In this document: piece by piece, positions 1-8,363 of the stretch | How the letters are laid out: every line of letters starts with the position of its first letter | How positions within the stretch are numbered: position 1 is the stretch's first letter | From: Methylobacterium sp. J-026 | GTDB lineage: Bacteria; Pseudomonadota; Alphaproteobacteria; Rhizobiales; Beijerinckiaceae | Reading direction: 5' to 3' | Assembly: GCF_022829585.1 (NCBI RefSeq) | Contig: NZ_JAKSYC010000067.1 | Location: forward strand, 39,196 to 103,195 | DNA: 64,000 nt | Notes under the pieces: generated by a model | What the model was told of the DNA's origin: nothing | The model's database searches: none | Seen by the model: the letters and a program-made list of their open reading frames with translations, nothing else | Program-made: the position numbers and the translations under genes

Positions 1-34
1 CCAACGCTTGATCCGCTTAGGTCCTTGGCTGATC

Positions 35-79
35 GCAGGTTTTCATCGCAAAACCGGCGGCCACTTTTGCGAAACCTGC
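35..79. repeat. Nested inverted repeat (hairpin element)
   Basis: Two nested palindromic arms surround an 11-base loop. The inner arms are TCGCAAAA (46-53) and TTTTGCGA (65-72). The outer arms are GCAGGTT (35-41) and AACCTGC (73-79), with four unpaired bases on the left side only. It sits in a stretch with no gene and resembles a dispersed REP-like hairpin. That it is repeated elsewhere is inference; only one copy lies in the window. Confidence 0.45.
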
Positions 80-473
80 TGAGCGTGCGTGGCAGCGGTG
101 CTAGCGGGCTGCTTCACCACAACCCATCTCTGCGAGAGAAACGCTCCAGCGGGTCGCGAACGCCACGCCGGTCGCCCAAGCTGATTGATCTTGATCCGCG
201 TGCAAGGTCGCCTGATGCGCTGCTCTTGCTCAATCAATAAAGTATCGGACATTATGCAATAAATATTTTCCGGATCTGCATGCTTATCGATTCGCACCTG
301 TCGCGCACCGATCCGGGGTTTGTGGCCCCACCGGTATGGTGTGCACGACGGGTGATGCGGGAAGAAATTGTTCACGTGCTCTGGGGCACGAACAAATCGG
401 ACAAGCCCGTATAGGTCTCGTTCCGTCGCGCCGCGGATGTTCGCGCCGACAGTAGAACGGGAGGGCGAACACC
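80..473. other. Intergenic, no gene recognised
   Basis: No reading frame here looks like a real protein; the short frames on both strands are arginine-rich and lack a convincing ribosome site. An AT-richer patch around 240-290 could hold a promoter for the rightward lipoprotein gene, but no clear -35/-10 pair was identified. Confidence 0.5.
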
Positions 474-956
474 ATGATCCAGCGAATTCACGGTCAACGC
501 GGCCTTCAGCGTGTTCGCGAAAGTGGTGCCTTGTCTGCGCAGTTCGGCGGTAAAGCTGACGGCCGGCAGGTTCGGCGGCTTGCGAGCGCCGCGAAAGTCG
601 TCCTCGCCGCAGCCTGCACCCTCGGCCTCGCGGCCTGCGTCACGCCCCGGGAGCGGCACGCTATGGATCAGAACCAGTGCTACGCCTTCGGGTTCGAGCC
701 CGGCACCGATGCCTTCGCGGCGTGCATGATGGGGCTCCACCAAGATCGTGCGGCCGCCGAGGCCGCCAGCAACCGGTACTGGTCGGCCCAGCTCGCCGAG
801 CAGAACCGGCGCCGCGAGGCGCAGAGCGATCTCTACAAGGTGATGAGCCTGCAGCGGAGCGGCGACACGCGCTTCCCCGTCTGCGGCGCGTCCTCCGACG
901 GCGGCATGGATCGCCGGACCATGACTTGGTTCGGCCCCAACTGCCGCGCCCGCTGA
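474..956 (+). CDS. Small predicted lipoprotein
   Basis: A 160-residue protein of unknown function. A hydrophobic stretch ends in the lipobox LAAC (residues 52-55), so Cys55 would be lipidated and the mature protein would be about 105 residues, anchored in the envelope. The mature part has four more cysteines and a charged helical segment around residues 95-125. The region before the hydrophobic core is unusually long (about 38 residues), so the true start may be a downstream non-ATG codon; the ATG is used because no better start with a clear ribosome site is visible. The gene is followed closely by a small membrane protein on the same strand. I do not recognise a named family. Confidence 0.6.
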   Translation: MIQRIHGQRGLQRVRESGALSAQFGGKADGRQVRRLASAAKVVLAAACTLGLAACVTPRERHAMDQNQCYAFGFEPGTDAFAACMMGLHQDRAAAEAASNRYWSAQLAEQNRRREAQSDLYKVMSLQRSGDTRFPVCGASSDGGMDRRTMTWFGPNCRAR

Positions 957-977
957 CTCGGATCGAGGGAGGTTCCC

Positions 978-1217
978 ATGTCTGACGTGACAACGCGCGG
1001 CCCGGCCCACCCGAGCCGGATCATCTTCGGGACGACGGCCCTGATCGGCATCGCGGTCGGCTTCGGCACCGGCGACATCGGCTGGTTCACGCTGGCTGTC
1101 GTCGGCTCGGCCATCCTGCTCTGCACGGTCTACGGCCTGCTCCGGCGCCGGCTCGGCTGGAGGCCGCTGAACGTCGAGTACCTCGCCGATCTCATGCACG
1201 TGATCAGCCCGCACTGA
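978..1217 (+). CDS. Small inner-membrane protein, two predicted TM helices
   Basis: A 79-residue protein with hydrophobic segments at about residues 14-30 and 35-54, followed by a basic RRR stretch consistent with a cytoplasmic loop. A strong ribosome site (GGGAGG, about 967-972) precedes the ATG. It lies 21 bases after the lipoprotein gene and before a 29-codon membrane peptide, so the three may be co-transcribed. No family recognised; function unknown. Confidence 0.65.
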   Translation: MSDVTTRGPAHPSRIIFGTTALIGIAVGFGTGDIGWFTLAVVGSAILLCTVYGLLRRRLGWRPLNVEYLADLMHVISPH

Positions 1218-1304
1218 AGCGGTGATCGATGCGGCCCGCGCGGATGAACCGCCGGGCCGTTCCCCATCCCCAGCCCGCCAGATCGCCCCATTCCGGAGGC
1301 AACC

Positions 1305-1394
1305 ATGACGCTCGCCCTGATCATCGCCGGCATCCTCATCGTCAACTTCGTGATGGCCGGCCTCTTCTCCCTCGTGGCCCTGTGGGCCGACTGA
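1305..1394 (+). CDS. 29-residue single-TM membrane peptide
   Basis: A 30-codon frame encodes a peptide starting MTLALIIAGIL and ending LWAD. Almost the whole length is one hydrophobic helix. A well-placed ribosome site (GGAGG, ending 5 bases before the ATG) supports translation. It follows two other small envelope genes on the same strand and ends 7 bases before the 3' end of the convergent phosphodiesterase gene. Such very short membrane peptides are often missed. Function unknown. Confidence 0.55.
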   Translation: MTLALIIAGILIVNFVMAGLFSLVALWAD

Positions 1395-1400
1395 GGCGGC

Positions 1401-2627
1401 CTACGGTGCCCCGACGCAGTTGGCGTAGAAGGTCGTCGTCGCGGGCCAGTCGGAGAACACGCCCATGACGCCGACCTGCCCGTGCAAGACGTCCAGCAGC
1501 CGCAGGATGTCGCCGTCCCCGGTCACCACCGGTTTGATCGATTGATAATAATAGCCGCCGCCGTCCTTCAGCGGTCCGGAACGCTCGAGCGACCATGCGA
1601 TCAGGCCGAGCCCGGCGCGCTTCGCTGCCCGGGCGTAGGTCGAGGGCTCGATGGCGCCGTCCTGCCCAGGCCGGACCAGCATCCACAGGGGCGGGGCTAG
1701 GATCTTCACGCCCTTCTGCGCCAGCTCGGCCATGCCGGGTTGCCACGTGGCGGGGTTCTCCGGATCGAAACCCTTCGCGGTCTCGTCCCGGTTGTCGAGG
1801 AAGATCGCCTGGCGGGCGAAATTCGGCTCCCTGTCGAGCCAGTACAGGATGTCCCGCAGCTGGAAGCTCTGCGGGAAGACGTCCGAGGCCGGGATACCCG
1901 CCTGCTTGTACTCGTCGATGAGCTGCTGGGCGTACTGATTCTGCGTGTAGGTGCCGTCGAACGGCATCGTCACCTGCGGCGCCTTCAGCTCGGGGGTGAA
2001 CTTCCGGGCCATCCCCTTCACCAGCGCGATGTAGTCCTTATGGGACAGCAGCGTGCCGGTCCCGGCGTAGAGGTCGGTGCGCCAGCGGGGCGTCGCATTC
2101 ATGTAGGCCGCGACCGTCGTGGCATCCGGGTCGGCCGCATCCATCTTGCCGGTCAGCGACTTGAACTCGTCGAGCGTCAGATCGCTGGTGCAGCATTTGG
2201 CCGAGGCCTTGCGCCCGGACGCCGGGTCGGCCGGCTCGAACCCCTGCGTGCACTTCGCCGCAAGCTGCGGTCGGGCCAGGATGTCGGTGGTCGTGTGCAG
2301 GTCGCACTGGCTGTGCCGGCAGACGAGCTGGCGGTCCCTGGTGAAGGCCACGTCGCATTCGAGGATCCCGGCGCCCATCCGGTCGGCGGCGATCAACCCC
2401 TCGCGGGTATGCTCCGGGAACATCAGGGGCGCCCCCCGGTGTGAGATCGAGAAGGTCCTGGGCGTGTAGGTCCTGTCGACCCCGCAGGCGGCGAGGCGCT
2501 CCTTGAGGGGGCCGGGTTTGAGCTGGTCGACCAAGTAGAAGGGCCGCGGTCCCAGCTGGGCGGCATCCCCGGCCAGAACCGGGCCGCTTGCCAGTATCAG
2601 CGCCAGCGCAGCTCGCATCGCACGCAT
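1401..2627 (-). CDS. Periplasmic glycerophosphodiester phosphodiesterase
   Basis: A 408-residue GDPD-family enzyme. This family hydrolyses glycerophosphodiesters to glycerol 3-phosphate and an alcohol. A signal peptide (residues 1-19) implies export. The catalytic signature is visible as HRGAP (63-67), PEHT (71-74), the metal-binding ECDV (90-93) and His105. The length is greater than bacterial UgpQ (about 250) and closer to periplasmic GlpQ-like enzymes. The ATG has a good ribosome site (AGGAG about 10 bases upstream). It is convergent with the small membrane genes to its left and divergent from the EamA exporter. Substrate preference cannot be read from sequence. Confidence 0.88.
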   Translation of the reverse strand: MRAMRAALALILASGPVLAGDAAQLGPRPFYLVDQLKPGPLKERLAACGVDRTYTPRTFSISHRGAPLMFPEHTREGLIAADRMGAGILECDVAFTRDRQLVCRHSQCDLHTTTDILARPQLAAKCTQGFEPADPASGRKASAKCCTSDLTLDEFKSLTGKMDAADPDATTVAAYMNATPRWRTDLYAGTGTLLSHKDYIALVKGMARKFTPELKAPQVTMPFDGTYTQNQYAQQLIDEYKQAGIPASDVFPQSFQLRDILYWLDREPNFARQAIFLDNRDETAKGFDPENPATWQPGMAELAQKGVKILAPPLWMLVRPGQDGAIEPSTYARAAKRAGLGLIAWSLERSGPLKDGGGYYYQSIKPVVTGDGDILRLLDVLHGQVGVMGVFSDWPATTTFYANCVGAP

Positions 2628-2727
2628 CGCGTCGCTCTCCTGTGTCCGATCGCCGGTAGAGCGCGATGGTGACAGCGACGTGACCCCGATCTCGCCGACT
2701 CACGATCCCGCATGATAGCAGCGCCCG

Positions 2728-3789
2728 ATGACAGACTCGGCAGCGATCTCCCCGACCCGGACGCCGCGTTCGGCCGCCACGCTCGCGGGCTTCGGGGCGA
2801 TCCTGCTCTGGTCCCTGCTCGCCCTCCTGACCGCGGCCTCGGGCACGGTGCCGCCGTTCCAGCTCGCGGCCATGACCTTCCTGCTCGGCGGCCTGTGCGG
2901 CTGCGCCACCTGGATCGCCGATCCGGCGCGCGCCCGCGCCCTGATCCAGCCATGGCGGGTCTGGCTCCTCGGGATTGGCGGCTTGTTCGGCAACCACGCG
3001 CTCTATTTCAGCGCCCTGCGCCTCGCGCCGCCGGCCGAGGCCGGGCTGATCAACTATCTCTGGCCGCTGCTGATCGTGCTGTTCTCCGCCCGCCTGCCGG
3101 GATCGGGGGGGCTGCGTCCGGGCCACCTCGTCGGAGCGCTCCTGGGTCTCGCCGGCGTCGCCGCGCTGTTTACCGGACGGGGCGATCTCGGCTTCGTCGC
3201 GGGGGCTCTGCCGGGCTACGCGGCGTCCTTGGCGGCGGCCTTCGTCTGGGCCGGCTATTCAATCCTGTCGGCCCGGGTCGGACAGGTACCGACCGACGCC
3301 GTCGCGGGCTTCTGCCTCGCCACCGCGGCCCTCAGCCTCGTCTGCCATCTGGCCGTCGAGACGACGGTGTGGCCGGCCGATGCGGTGCAGTGGGGTGCGG
3401 TGCTGCTGCTCGGCCTCGGGCCCGTGGGGGCCGCTTTCTATCTGTGGGATATCGGCTGCAAGCACGGCGACGTCCGGCTGCTGGGCGTGACGGCCTACGC
3501 CGCGCCGGTCCTGTCCACGCTCATCCTGGTGCTGACCGGCTATGCCAGCCCGGGGCCGGCCCTGGCGCTCGCCTGCCTGCTCATCGTGGCCGGTGCCTTG
3601 ACGGCGATGCGGGCCTCCCGCGCGGCAAAACCCATCTCGCAGGCTGGGGTTGAAGGACCGGTTCGGCGGGATCGGGCGCCGGTCCGGGCCCGAGTACCGG
3701 TCCCCGATGCACCGGTTCAGCCCGGGCGGCAGGTCATCGGCCGGCGCCCGGACCAGCCGGCAACTGTGCCTCCGGACGCTCGTCGCTGA
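2728..3789 (+). CDS. EamA/DMT-family exporter (YddG-like)
   Basis: A 353-residue drug/metabolite-transporter protein with about ten hydrophobic helices arranged as two EamA repeats. The first repeat contains the stretch LAPPAEAGLINYLWPLL typical of YddG-like aromatic amino acid exporters, which is the basis for that suggestion. The transport core ends near residue 299. The last 54 residues are proline- and arginine-rich with no helix and look like read-through of a lost stop codon or a frameshift rather than a domain. Start context is weak. Substrate is inferred only at family level. Confidence 0.8.
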   Translation: MTDSAAISPTRTPRSAATLAGFGAILLWSLLALLTAASGTVPPFQLAAMTFLLGGLCGCATWIADPARARALIQPWRVWLLGIGGLFGNHALYFSALRLAPPAEAGLINYLWPLLIVLFSARLPGSGGLRPGHLVGALLGLAGVAALFTGRGDLGFVAGALPGYAASLAAAFVWAGYSILSARVGQVPTDAVAGFCLATAALSLVCHLAVETTVWPADAVQWGAVLLLGLGPVGAAFYLWDIGCKHGDVRLLGVTAYAAPVLSTLILVLTGYASPGPALALACLLIVAGALTAMRASRAAKPISQAGVEGPVRRDRAPVRARVPVPDAPVQPGRQVIGRRPDQPATVPPDARR

Positions 3790-4168
3790 ACACAGGGTCG
3801 GCGACGCAACCCAGGGCAGCGCGATCGCGGATCGGGGCGGCGCCCTAAAGCGTCGCGCTGCGCGGTCGATCACCGCGTGGCGCGAACGGAAGCCGAAGCC
3901 GAGATCATTCGATGGCAATCGCTTTATAGAGCAGACTTGATCCCAGATCCGCATGTTCCTGCGCCCGTGGATCACCGGTTTTTCCCCCGATCACGCCAAG
4001 CATGATCGGGGGAAAAACCGCCGCTTGTCCCGATCTGCCTAGATATTCGCGTTGCACGAATGTCCGCCATCGGCGCCTGAACCCATGGAGTGCTGCGCAG
4101 GAAGCACCACATCATCGGGAACAGGCGGCCGGACCGGTCGCTTTGATCCGATGCAGGAGGACCATGTG
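3790..4168. other. Intergenic stretch with a large hairpin
   Basis: No convincing gene. The segment contains the long perfect inverted repeat listed separately at 3976-4020 and a ribosome site (AGGAGG, 4155-4160) belonging to the small gene that follows. Confidence 0.55.
3976..4020. repeat. Perfect 18-bp inverted repeat with 9-base loop
   Basis: The left arm (3976-3993) begins CGGTTTTTCCCCCG and is matched exactly by the right arm (4003-4020); the loop is 9 bases. There is no T-tract after the stem on either strand, although the arms contain T5/A5 runs. It may terminate the upstream exporter transcript or be a small hairpin repeat. Confidence 0.6.
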
Positions 4169-4348
4169 ATGGCCGGTACCGACGGGCGCGAGACCGCCAA
4201 GCTCTATGACTTGTCAGCCTTCCGGCGCCCCAGACTGACGCCGCGGGCGATCGACACGGTTAAGCCCGCGCCCGTGCCGAGCATCGGCGGCGGCGCGTGG
4301 TACCATGAGGCGGCCATCCGCGACGACGAGCGCCCGCGCCGGCCCTGA
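4169..4348 (+). CDS. Small hypothetical protein (59 aa)
   Basis: The frame is open further upstream, but the AGGAGG at 4155-4160 points to the ATG at 4169, giving a 59-residue protein. It is polar, with the segment KLYDLSAFRRP near the N-terminus and a charged C-terminus (RDDERPRRP). No signal peptide, helix or known motif is visible. It is convergent with glnII, with a hairpin in the 61-bp gap. Function unknown. Confidence 0.5.
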   Translation: MAGTDGRETAKLYDLSAFRRPRLTPRAIDTVKPAPVPSIGGGAWYHEAAIRDDERPRRP

Positions 4349-4356
4349 ACGGACGA

Positions 4357-4378
4357 AGCCGGGCGCGAGGGCCCGGCT
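4357..4378. terminator. Hairpin between convergent genes
   Basis: Perfect 8-bp stem AGCCGGGC / GCCCGGCT with a 6-base loop, between the 3' ends of the small hypothetical gene and glnII. Only weak T-runs follow, so it is at best a modest bidirectional terminator. Confidence 0.4.
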
Positions 4379-4409
4379 CCGGATCACGTTTCGTTTTGCA
4401 GCGGAAGCG

Positions 4410-5444
4410 TCACGCGGCTACGGCGGCCTCGGTCGGGACCGAAGAGATCGTCTTCAGCACCTGCGAGGCGATCTGGTAGGGGTCGCCCTGCGAGTTCGGA
4501 CGGCGATCCTCCAGATACCCCTTGTAGCCGTTATTGGCGAAGGAGTGGGGCACCCGGATCGAAGCGCCGCGGTCGGCGATGCCGTACGAGAATTCGTGGA
4601 TCGAAGCGGTCTCGTGCTTGCCGGTCAGCCGCATGTGGTTGTCCGGGCCGTAGACGGCGATGTGATCCTCGCGGGCGTTCTTGAACGCCTCCATGAGCTT
4701 CTCGAAATAGGCCTTCCCGCCGTGCTCACGCATGAACGCGGTCGAGAAGTTGCAGTGCATGCCCGAGCCGTTCCAGTCGGTGTCTCCAAGCGGCTTGCAA
4801 TGGTACTCGACGTCGATGCCGTAGGACTCGCAGAGGCGCTGGAGCAGGTAGCGGGCCATCCACATCTCGTCGGCGGCCTTCTTGGAGCCCTTGCCGAAGA
4901 TCTGGAATTCCCACTGGCCCTTGGCCACCTCGGCGTTGATGCCCTCGTGGTTGATCCCGGCATCGAGGCAGAGGTCGAGGTGCTCCTCGACGATCTTGCG
5001 GGCGACGTCGCCGACGTTCGAGTAGCCGACGCCGGTGTAGTACGGGCCCTGCGGCGCCGGGTAGCCGGCGGTCGGGAAGCCGAGCGGACGGCCGTCCTTG
5101 TACAGGAAGTACTCCTGCTCGAAGCCGAACCAGGCGCCCGGATCGTCCAGGATGGTCGCGCGCTTGTTCGACTCGTGCGGGGTCGTGCCGTCCGGCATCA
5201 TCACTTCGCACATCACCAGCACGCCGTTCTTGCGGGCCGGGTCGGGGAAGTGGCGCACGGGCTTGAGCATGCAGTCGGAGCTGCCGCCCTCGGCCTGCTT
5301 CGTCGACGAACCGTCGAAGCCCCACATCGGGAGCTGCTCAAGGGTCGGGAAGCTGTCGAAGTCCTTGATCTGCGTCTTGCCGCGAAGATTCGGGGTCGGC
5401 GTGTACCCGTCGAGCCATATGTACTCGAGCTTATATTTGGTCAT
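4410..5444 (-). CDS. glnII: Glutamine synthetase type II (GSII)
   Basis: A 344-residue eukaryotic-type glutamine synthetase, ATP-dependently joining ammonium to glutamate in the cytoplasm. The length and motifs ([14 protein letters not shown] near residue 40, [22 protein letters not shown]) match GSII rather than the 470-residue GSI. The open frame extends upstream, but homology begins at [13 protein letters not shown], so the ATG at 5442-5444 is used. In rhizobia glnII is switched on under nitrogen limitation by NtrC and sigma54; a sigma54-like element lies about 90 bases upstream. GSII has no adenylylation loop. It is divergent from glnA, an unusual pairing of both enzyme types. Confidence 0.95.
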   Translation of the reverse strand: MTKYKLEYIWLDGYTPTPNLRGKTQIKDFDSFPTLEQLPMWGFDGSSTKQAEGGSSDCMLKPVRHFPDPARKNGVLVMCEVMMPDGTTPHESNKRATILDDPGAWFGFEQEYFLYKDGRPLGFPTAGYPAPQGPYYTGVGYSNVGDVARKIVEEHLDLCLDAGINHEGINAEVAKGQWEFQIFGKGSKKAADEMWMARYLLQRLCESYGIDVEYHCKPLGDTDWNGSGMHCNFSTAFMREHGGKAYFEKLMEAFKNAREDHIAVYGPDNHMRLTGKHETASIHEFSYGIADRGASIRVPHSFANNGYKGYLEDRRPNSQGDPYQIASQVLKTISSVPTEAAVAA

Positions 5445-5778
5445 TCCGGTTCTCTCGTCCGTTATCGATGCGCGACCTGGGCAATCCTGGGAGACGCGAA
5501 CGGCTTGCCGCCTCATCGACGGCCGCTGCCGCTTTTGCATGGAGCATGCCAGAGCGCCCCGGTGCGGTGGCCAAAATCGCCCGAACGACCGTTTTCGGCG
5601 ATCACAGGATCGAGAGTTGCGCCACGGGCGGTCGATCGTCCCACGCTCGGCGCGATTCCGGCCCGCTGCGGGTGGCAACCGGTGCCCGCGCCGGATATCA
5701 AGCGCCGCTTGCCGGCGCGGCCTGACCGAGAGCGGGCGCACCGCGAGCGTTCCACGCGATTCCTGGAGGATGCCCACG
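5445..5778. promoter_or_regulatory. Divergent glnII/glnA control region
   Basis: This 334-bp gap separates the start codons of glnII (left) and glnA (right), so both promoters must lie here. Apart from the sigma54-like element described separately, no convincing NtrC dyad or sigma70 promoter was identified. The frames crossing it are upstream extensions of the two gln genes. Confidence 0.55.
5536..5551 (-). promoter_or_regulatory. Sigma54-like promoter element for glnII
   Basis: On the minus strand the sequence reads TGGCATGCTCCATGCA. It matches the sigma54 consensus TGGCACG-N4-TTGCW at all but two positions and has the required GG-N10-GC spacing. Transcription would start near 5525, about 80 bases before the glnII ATG. 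NtrC/sigma54 control of glnII is established in rhizobia; its use here is inference. Confidence 0.45.
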
Positions 5779-7188
5779 ATGACCACAGCGGCCGAGGTGC
5801 TGAAGACGATCCGGGACAACGACGTGCGCTACGTCGATTTTCGGTTCACCGACCCGCGCGGCAAGTGGCAGCACGTCACGTTCGACGTGTCGCTCATCGA
5901 CGAGGAGATCTTCGACGAAGGTACGATGTTCGACGGCTCCTCGATCGCCGGCTGGAAGGCGATCAACGAGTCCGACATGCTGCTGATGCCGGACCCGGCC
6001 ACCGCCACCCTCGACCCGTTCTTCTCGGCGGCGACGCTGTCGATCGTCTGCGACGTGCTGGAACCGGCCACCGGCGAGCCCTACGGCCGCGACCCCCGCG
6101 GCACCGCCAAGCGCGCCGAGGCCTACCTGCAGCAGACCGGGATCGGCGACACGATCTATGTCGGCCCCGAGGCCGAGTTCTTCGTGTTCGACGACGTGAA
6201 GTTCGCCGCCGACCCCTACCGCACCGGCTTCGAGCTCGACTCGACCGAGCTGCCGTCGAACGGCTTCACGGACTACGAGGGCGGCAACCTCGGCCACCGG
6301 GTCCAGACCAAGGGCGGCTACTTCCCGGTGCCGCCGCAGGATTCGGCGCAGGACATGCGCGGCGAGATGCTCGCGGCCATGCAATCCATGGGCGTGAAGG
6401 TCGAGAAACACCACCACGAGGTGGCCTCGGCCCAGCACGAGCTCGGCATGAAGTTCGACACGCTGACCCTGCTCGCCGACCACATGCAGATCTACAAGTA
6501 CTGCATCCACAACGTCGCGCAGAGCTACGGCAAGTCGGCGACGTTCATGCCGAAGCCCGTCTACGGCGACAACGGCTCGGGGATGCACGTCCACCAGTCG
6601 ATCTGGAAGGACGGGCAGCCGGTCTTCGCCGGCGACAAGTATGCCGGTCTCTCCCAGGAATGCCTCTGGTACATCGGCGGCATCATCCGGCACGCCAAGG
6701 CGCTCAACGCCTTCACCAACCCGTCGACCAACTCCTACAAGCGGCTGGTGCCGGGCTACGAGGCGCCGGTGCTGCTCGCCTACTCGGCCCGCAACCGCTC
6801 GGCCTCCTGCCGGATCCCGTGGACCAAGAGCCCGAAGGCCAAGCGCGTCGAGGTCCGCTTCCCCGACCCGATGGCCAACCCCTACCTGGCGTTCTCGGCG
6901 CTGCTGATGGCCGGCCTCGACGGCATCCGCAACAAGATTGATCCGGGCCCGGCCATGGACAAGGATCTCTACGAGCTGCCGCCCCGGGAGCTGAAGAAGA
7001 TCCCGACCGTCTGCGGCAGCTTGCGCGAGGCGCTCACCAGCCTCGACAAGGACCGGGCCTTCCTCAAGGAGGGCGGCGTGTTCTCGGACGACCAGATCGA
7101 CTCGTTCATCGAGCTGAAGATGACCGAGGTGCTGCGCTACGAGATGACTCCGCACCCGATCGAGTTCGTGCAGTACTACTCGCTGTGA
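5779..7188 (+). CDS. glnA: Glutamine synthetase type I
   Basis: A 469-residue GSI, the same length as the E. coli enzyme, forming glutamine from glutamate, ammonium and ATP as a dodecamer. Visible landmarks are [10 protein letters not shown] (latch region), the [10 protein letters not shown] active-site stretch and [10 protein letters not shown], which holds the tyrosine that GlnE adenylylates in this family. The start was chosen because GGAGG (5765-5769) sits 9 bases before this ATG; an in-frame ATG at 5770 abuts the ribosome site and is unlikely. In many alphaproteobacteria glnA follows glnB directly; here glnB lies 4 kb away on the other strand, with a toxin island in between. Confidence 0.96.
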   Translation: MTTAAEVLKTIRDNDVRYVDFRFTDPRGKWQHVTFDVSLIDEEIFDEGTMFDGSSIAGWKAINESDMLLMPDPATATLDPFFSAATLSIVCDVLEPATGEPYGRDPRGTAKRAEAYLQQTGIGDTIYVGPEAEFFVFDDVKFAADPYRTGFELDSTELPSNGFTDYEGGNLGHRVQTKGGYFPVPPQDSAQDMRGEMLAAMQSMGVKVEKHHHEVASAQHELGMKFDTLTLLADHMQIYKYCIHNVAQSYGKSATFMPKPVYGDNGSGMHVHQSIWKDGQPVFAGDKYAGLSQECLWYIGGIIRHAKALNAFTNPSTNSYKRLVPGYEAPVLLAYSARNRSASCRIPWTKSPKAKRVEVRFPDPMANPYLAFSALLMAGLDGIRNKIDPGPAMDKDLYELPPRELKKIPTVCGSLREALTSLDKDRAFLKEGGVFSDDQIDSFIELKMTEVLRYEMTPHPIEFVQYYSL

Positions 7189-7197
7189 TGTGAAAGG

Positions 7198-7220
7198 GGG
7201 CCGGGCGTGAAGTCCGGCCC
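7198..7220 (+). terminator. Weak hairpin after glnA
   Basis: A 7-bp stem GGGCCGG / CCGGCCC with a 9-base loop lies 10 bases after the glnA stop codon. No T-tract follows, so termination efficiency is doubtful. It marks the last GC-rich sequence before the AT-rich insert. Confidence 0.35.
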
Positions 7221-7294
7221 TCGAAGGTGAGAGATGAGGTGGAAGCGCCCGTCGCCAACTCCAAAGCCAATCATTGAACAAAACAAGAACAATC

Positions 7295-7322
7295 TTGACA
7301 CATAAGATTATTAGCCTATGAA
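7295..7322 (+). promoter_or_regulatory. Sigma70-type promoter of the toxin operon
   Basis: A perfect -35 TTGACA (7295-7300) is followed after 16 bases by TATGAA (7317-7322). The surrounding DNA is strongly AT-rich. The predicted transcript start near 7329 would be about 20 bases before the toxin ATG. Confidence 0.5.
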
Positions 7323-7348
7323 TGACCCGCTCGCAGGCGGGGTGATTC

Positions 7349-8005
7349 ATGGTCACGAAAGAGATCGTCGTCACCCGGTTCCGGTGGCAGCTGGCAGCTC
7401 TCAGTGTTGAGGTAAAGCTGCTTCGACTTGGCCTCATCCTTCGCGCCTACAATCCCGGCCAACCGCGGGTCCCCGATGGGCATCCGGACGGGGGACAATG
7501 GACGAGTGACGACGGTTCAGTTCGGTCTGAGAACGACGACACAGCGCACATATATAATGTCAGCGGCAAAGATAAATACCAATATAATGTAGTTTTAGAA
7601 GAAGAAAAGGAAAAATTCGGGGGGCATACAATTGATTCACACGTCGGAAAGACCGACGAAGAGATGATGGAACGCGTGCGGAAGAGCCAATGGGGAAACC
7701 TGTTGGCCCATGGTGGACTGCAACGCGACGGCTCTTTTGACTCCCGAGAGACAGCTAACGACCTCGTTAATCGAACGTTAGAAATCAACGCGCAGCGCGT
7801 TGATGAGGTGGCGTCTGGGGAGAAAGATCGCGCCTACTTTACAAAGCGGTTCGGATACAGGACCGGCCGCGAGGCATACATTACCAAAGATGGCATGATG
7901 TACATGAGAAATACCTATGGCGTAGCCATATACACAGTCCGCGATCGACGGTCGTCGCGAGGTTATCACGTACAATCAGCGTTCCCTTACAATGAAGGAG
8001 ATTGA
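7349..8005 (+). CDS. Free-standing RNase A-like (CdiA-CT type) toxin
   Basis: A 218-residue protein in AT-rich DNA. Residues 1-33 form a basic/hydrophobic leader. Residues 34-52 carry YNPGQPRVPDGHPDGGQWT, a motif seen from memory at the N-terminus of many alphaproteobacterial orphan toxins. From about residue 88 the protein resembles the bacterial CdiA-CT RNase A domain: it opens with GGHTIDSHVGKT (91-102), and the C-terminal strand ends in YHVQSAFPY. That family degrades RNA in rival cells. There is no long filamentous delivery protein, so the delivery route is unknown. The stop codon is one base before an immunity-like gene whose ribosome site lies inside the toxin, implying translational coupling. 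The family usually ends near T-x-Y-P; here it is S-A-F-P, so activity may differ. The assignment is from pattern memory. Confidence 0.68.
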   Translation: MVTKEIVVTRFRWQLAALSVEVKLLRLGLILRAYNPGQPRVPDGHPDGGQWTSDDGSVRSENDDTAHIYNVSGKDKYQYNVVLEEEKEKFGGHTIDSHVGKTDEEMMERVRKSQWGNLLAHGGLQRDGSFDSRETANDLVNRTLEINAQRVDEVASGEKDRAYFTKRFGYRTGREAYITKDGMMYMRNTYGVAIYTVRDRRSSRGYHVQSAFPYNEGD

Positions 8006-8006
8006 A

Positions 8007-8282
8007 ATGTCTACACACCCCGAGTTCGACGAATTAACCGAGCGATTTTTTCAAGATGTCGATCGCATTTTCAGCACGGAAGCGGAGCTTTTGCAGTTTG
8101 CCATAGAGCCATTTTCGGAAGAGCGCCGCTTATCTTTGCGTGCCTATCTATCCCTTATCGCAAGCGACGATTTCGACGGCAAGGAATTGTTAAATCTGTG
8201 GAACGACTCGAAAGCGCAGTGGTTGTTCCATTCCGCACCTCCATTAAGATTGTTGCTGAATAAGTTTCGTGATCGATTATGA
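8007..8282 (+). CDS. Immunity-like protein 1 (CdiI-like)
   Basis: A 91-residue acidic, helical protein starting MSTHPEFDELTERFFQDVDRI and ending FRDRL. AAGGAG (7995-8000), inside the toxin 3' end, sits 6 bases before this ATG, so this start is preferred over the in-frame ATG at 7992. The layout (F-D-x-x-x-x-x-F-x-Q-D near the N-terminus, a W near the middle, terminal F-R-D-R-L) resembles the CdiI_2 immunity family of contact-dependent inhibition systems. Its position directly after the toxin suggests it binds and neutralises it. The next two reading units are paralogues. Confidence 0.62.
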   Translation: MSTHPEFDELTERFFQDVDRIFSTEAELLQFAIEPFSEERRLSLRAYLSLIASDDFDGKELLNLWNDSKAQWLFHSAPPLRLLLNKFRDRL

Positions 8283-8363
8283 TTAAAATAGGTATGAAAA
8301 TCATCATGTTATTTTTTTTCAGTTATTGTACTTACGTCGATCAATACTGCTAAAAGCGATATT

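Noticed and set aside
4305..6941. 878-codon plus-strand frame across glnII and glnA
   Set aside because: Its translation is arginine- and valine-rich with no family pattern and is the antisense or out-of-frame shadow of two unmistakable glutamine synthetases.
5698..7437. 579-codon minus-strand frame opposite glnA
   Set aside because: Antisense shadow of glnA without motifs or a ribosome site.
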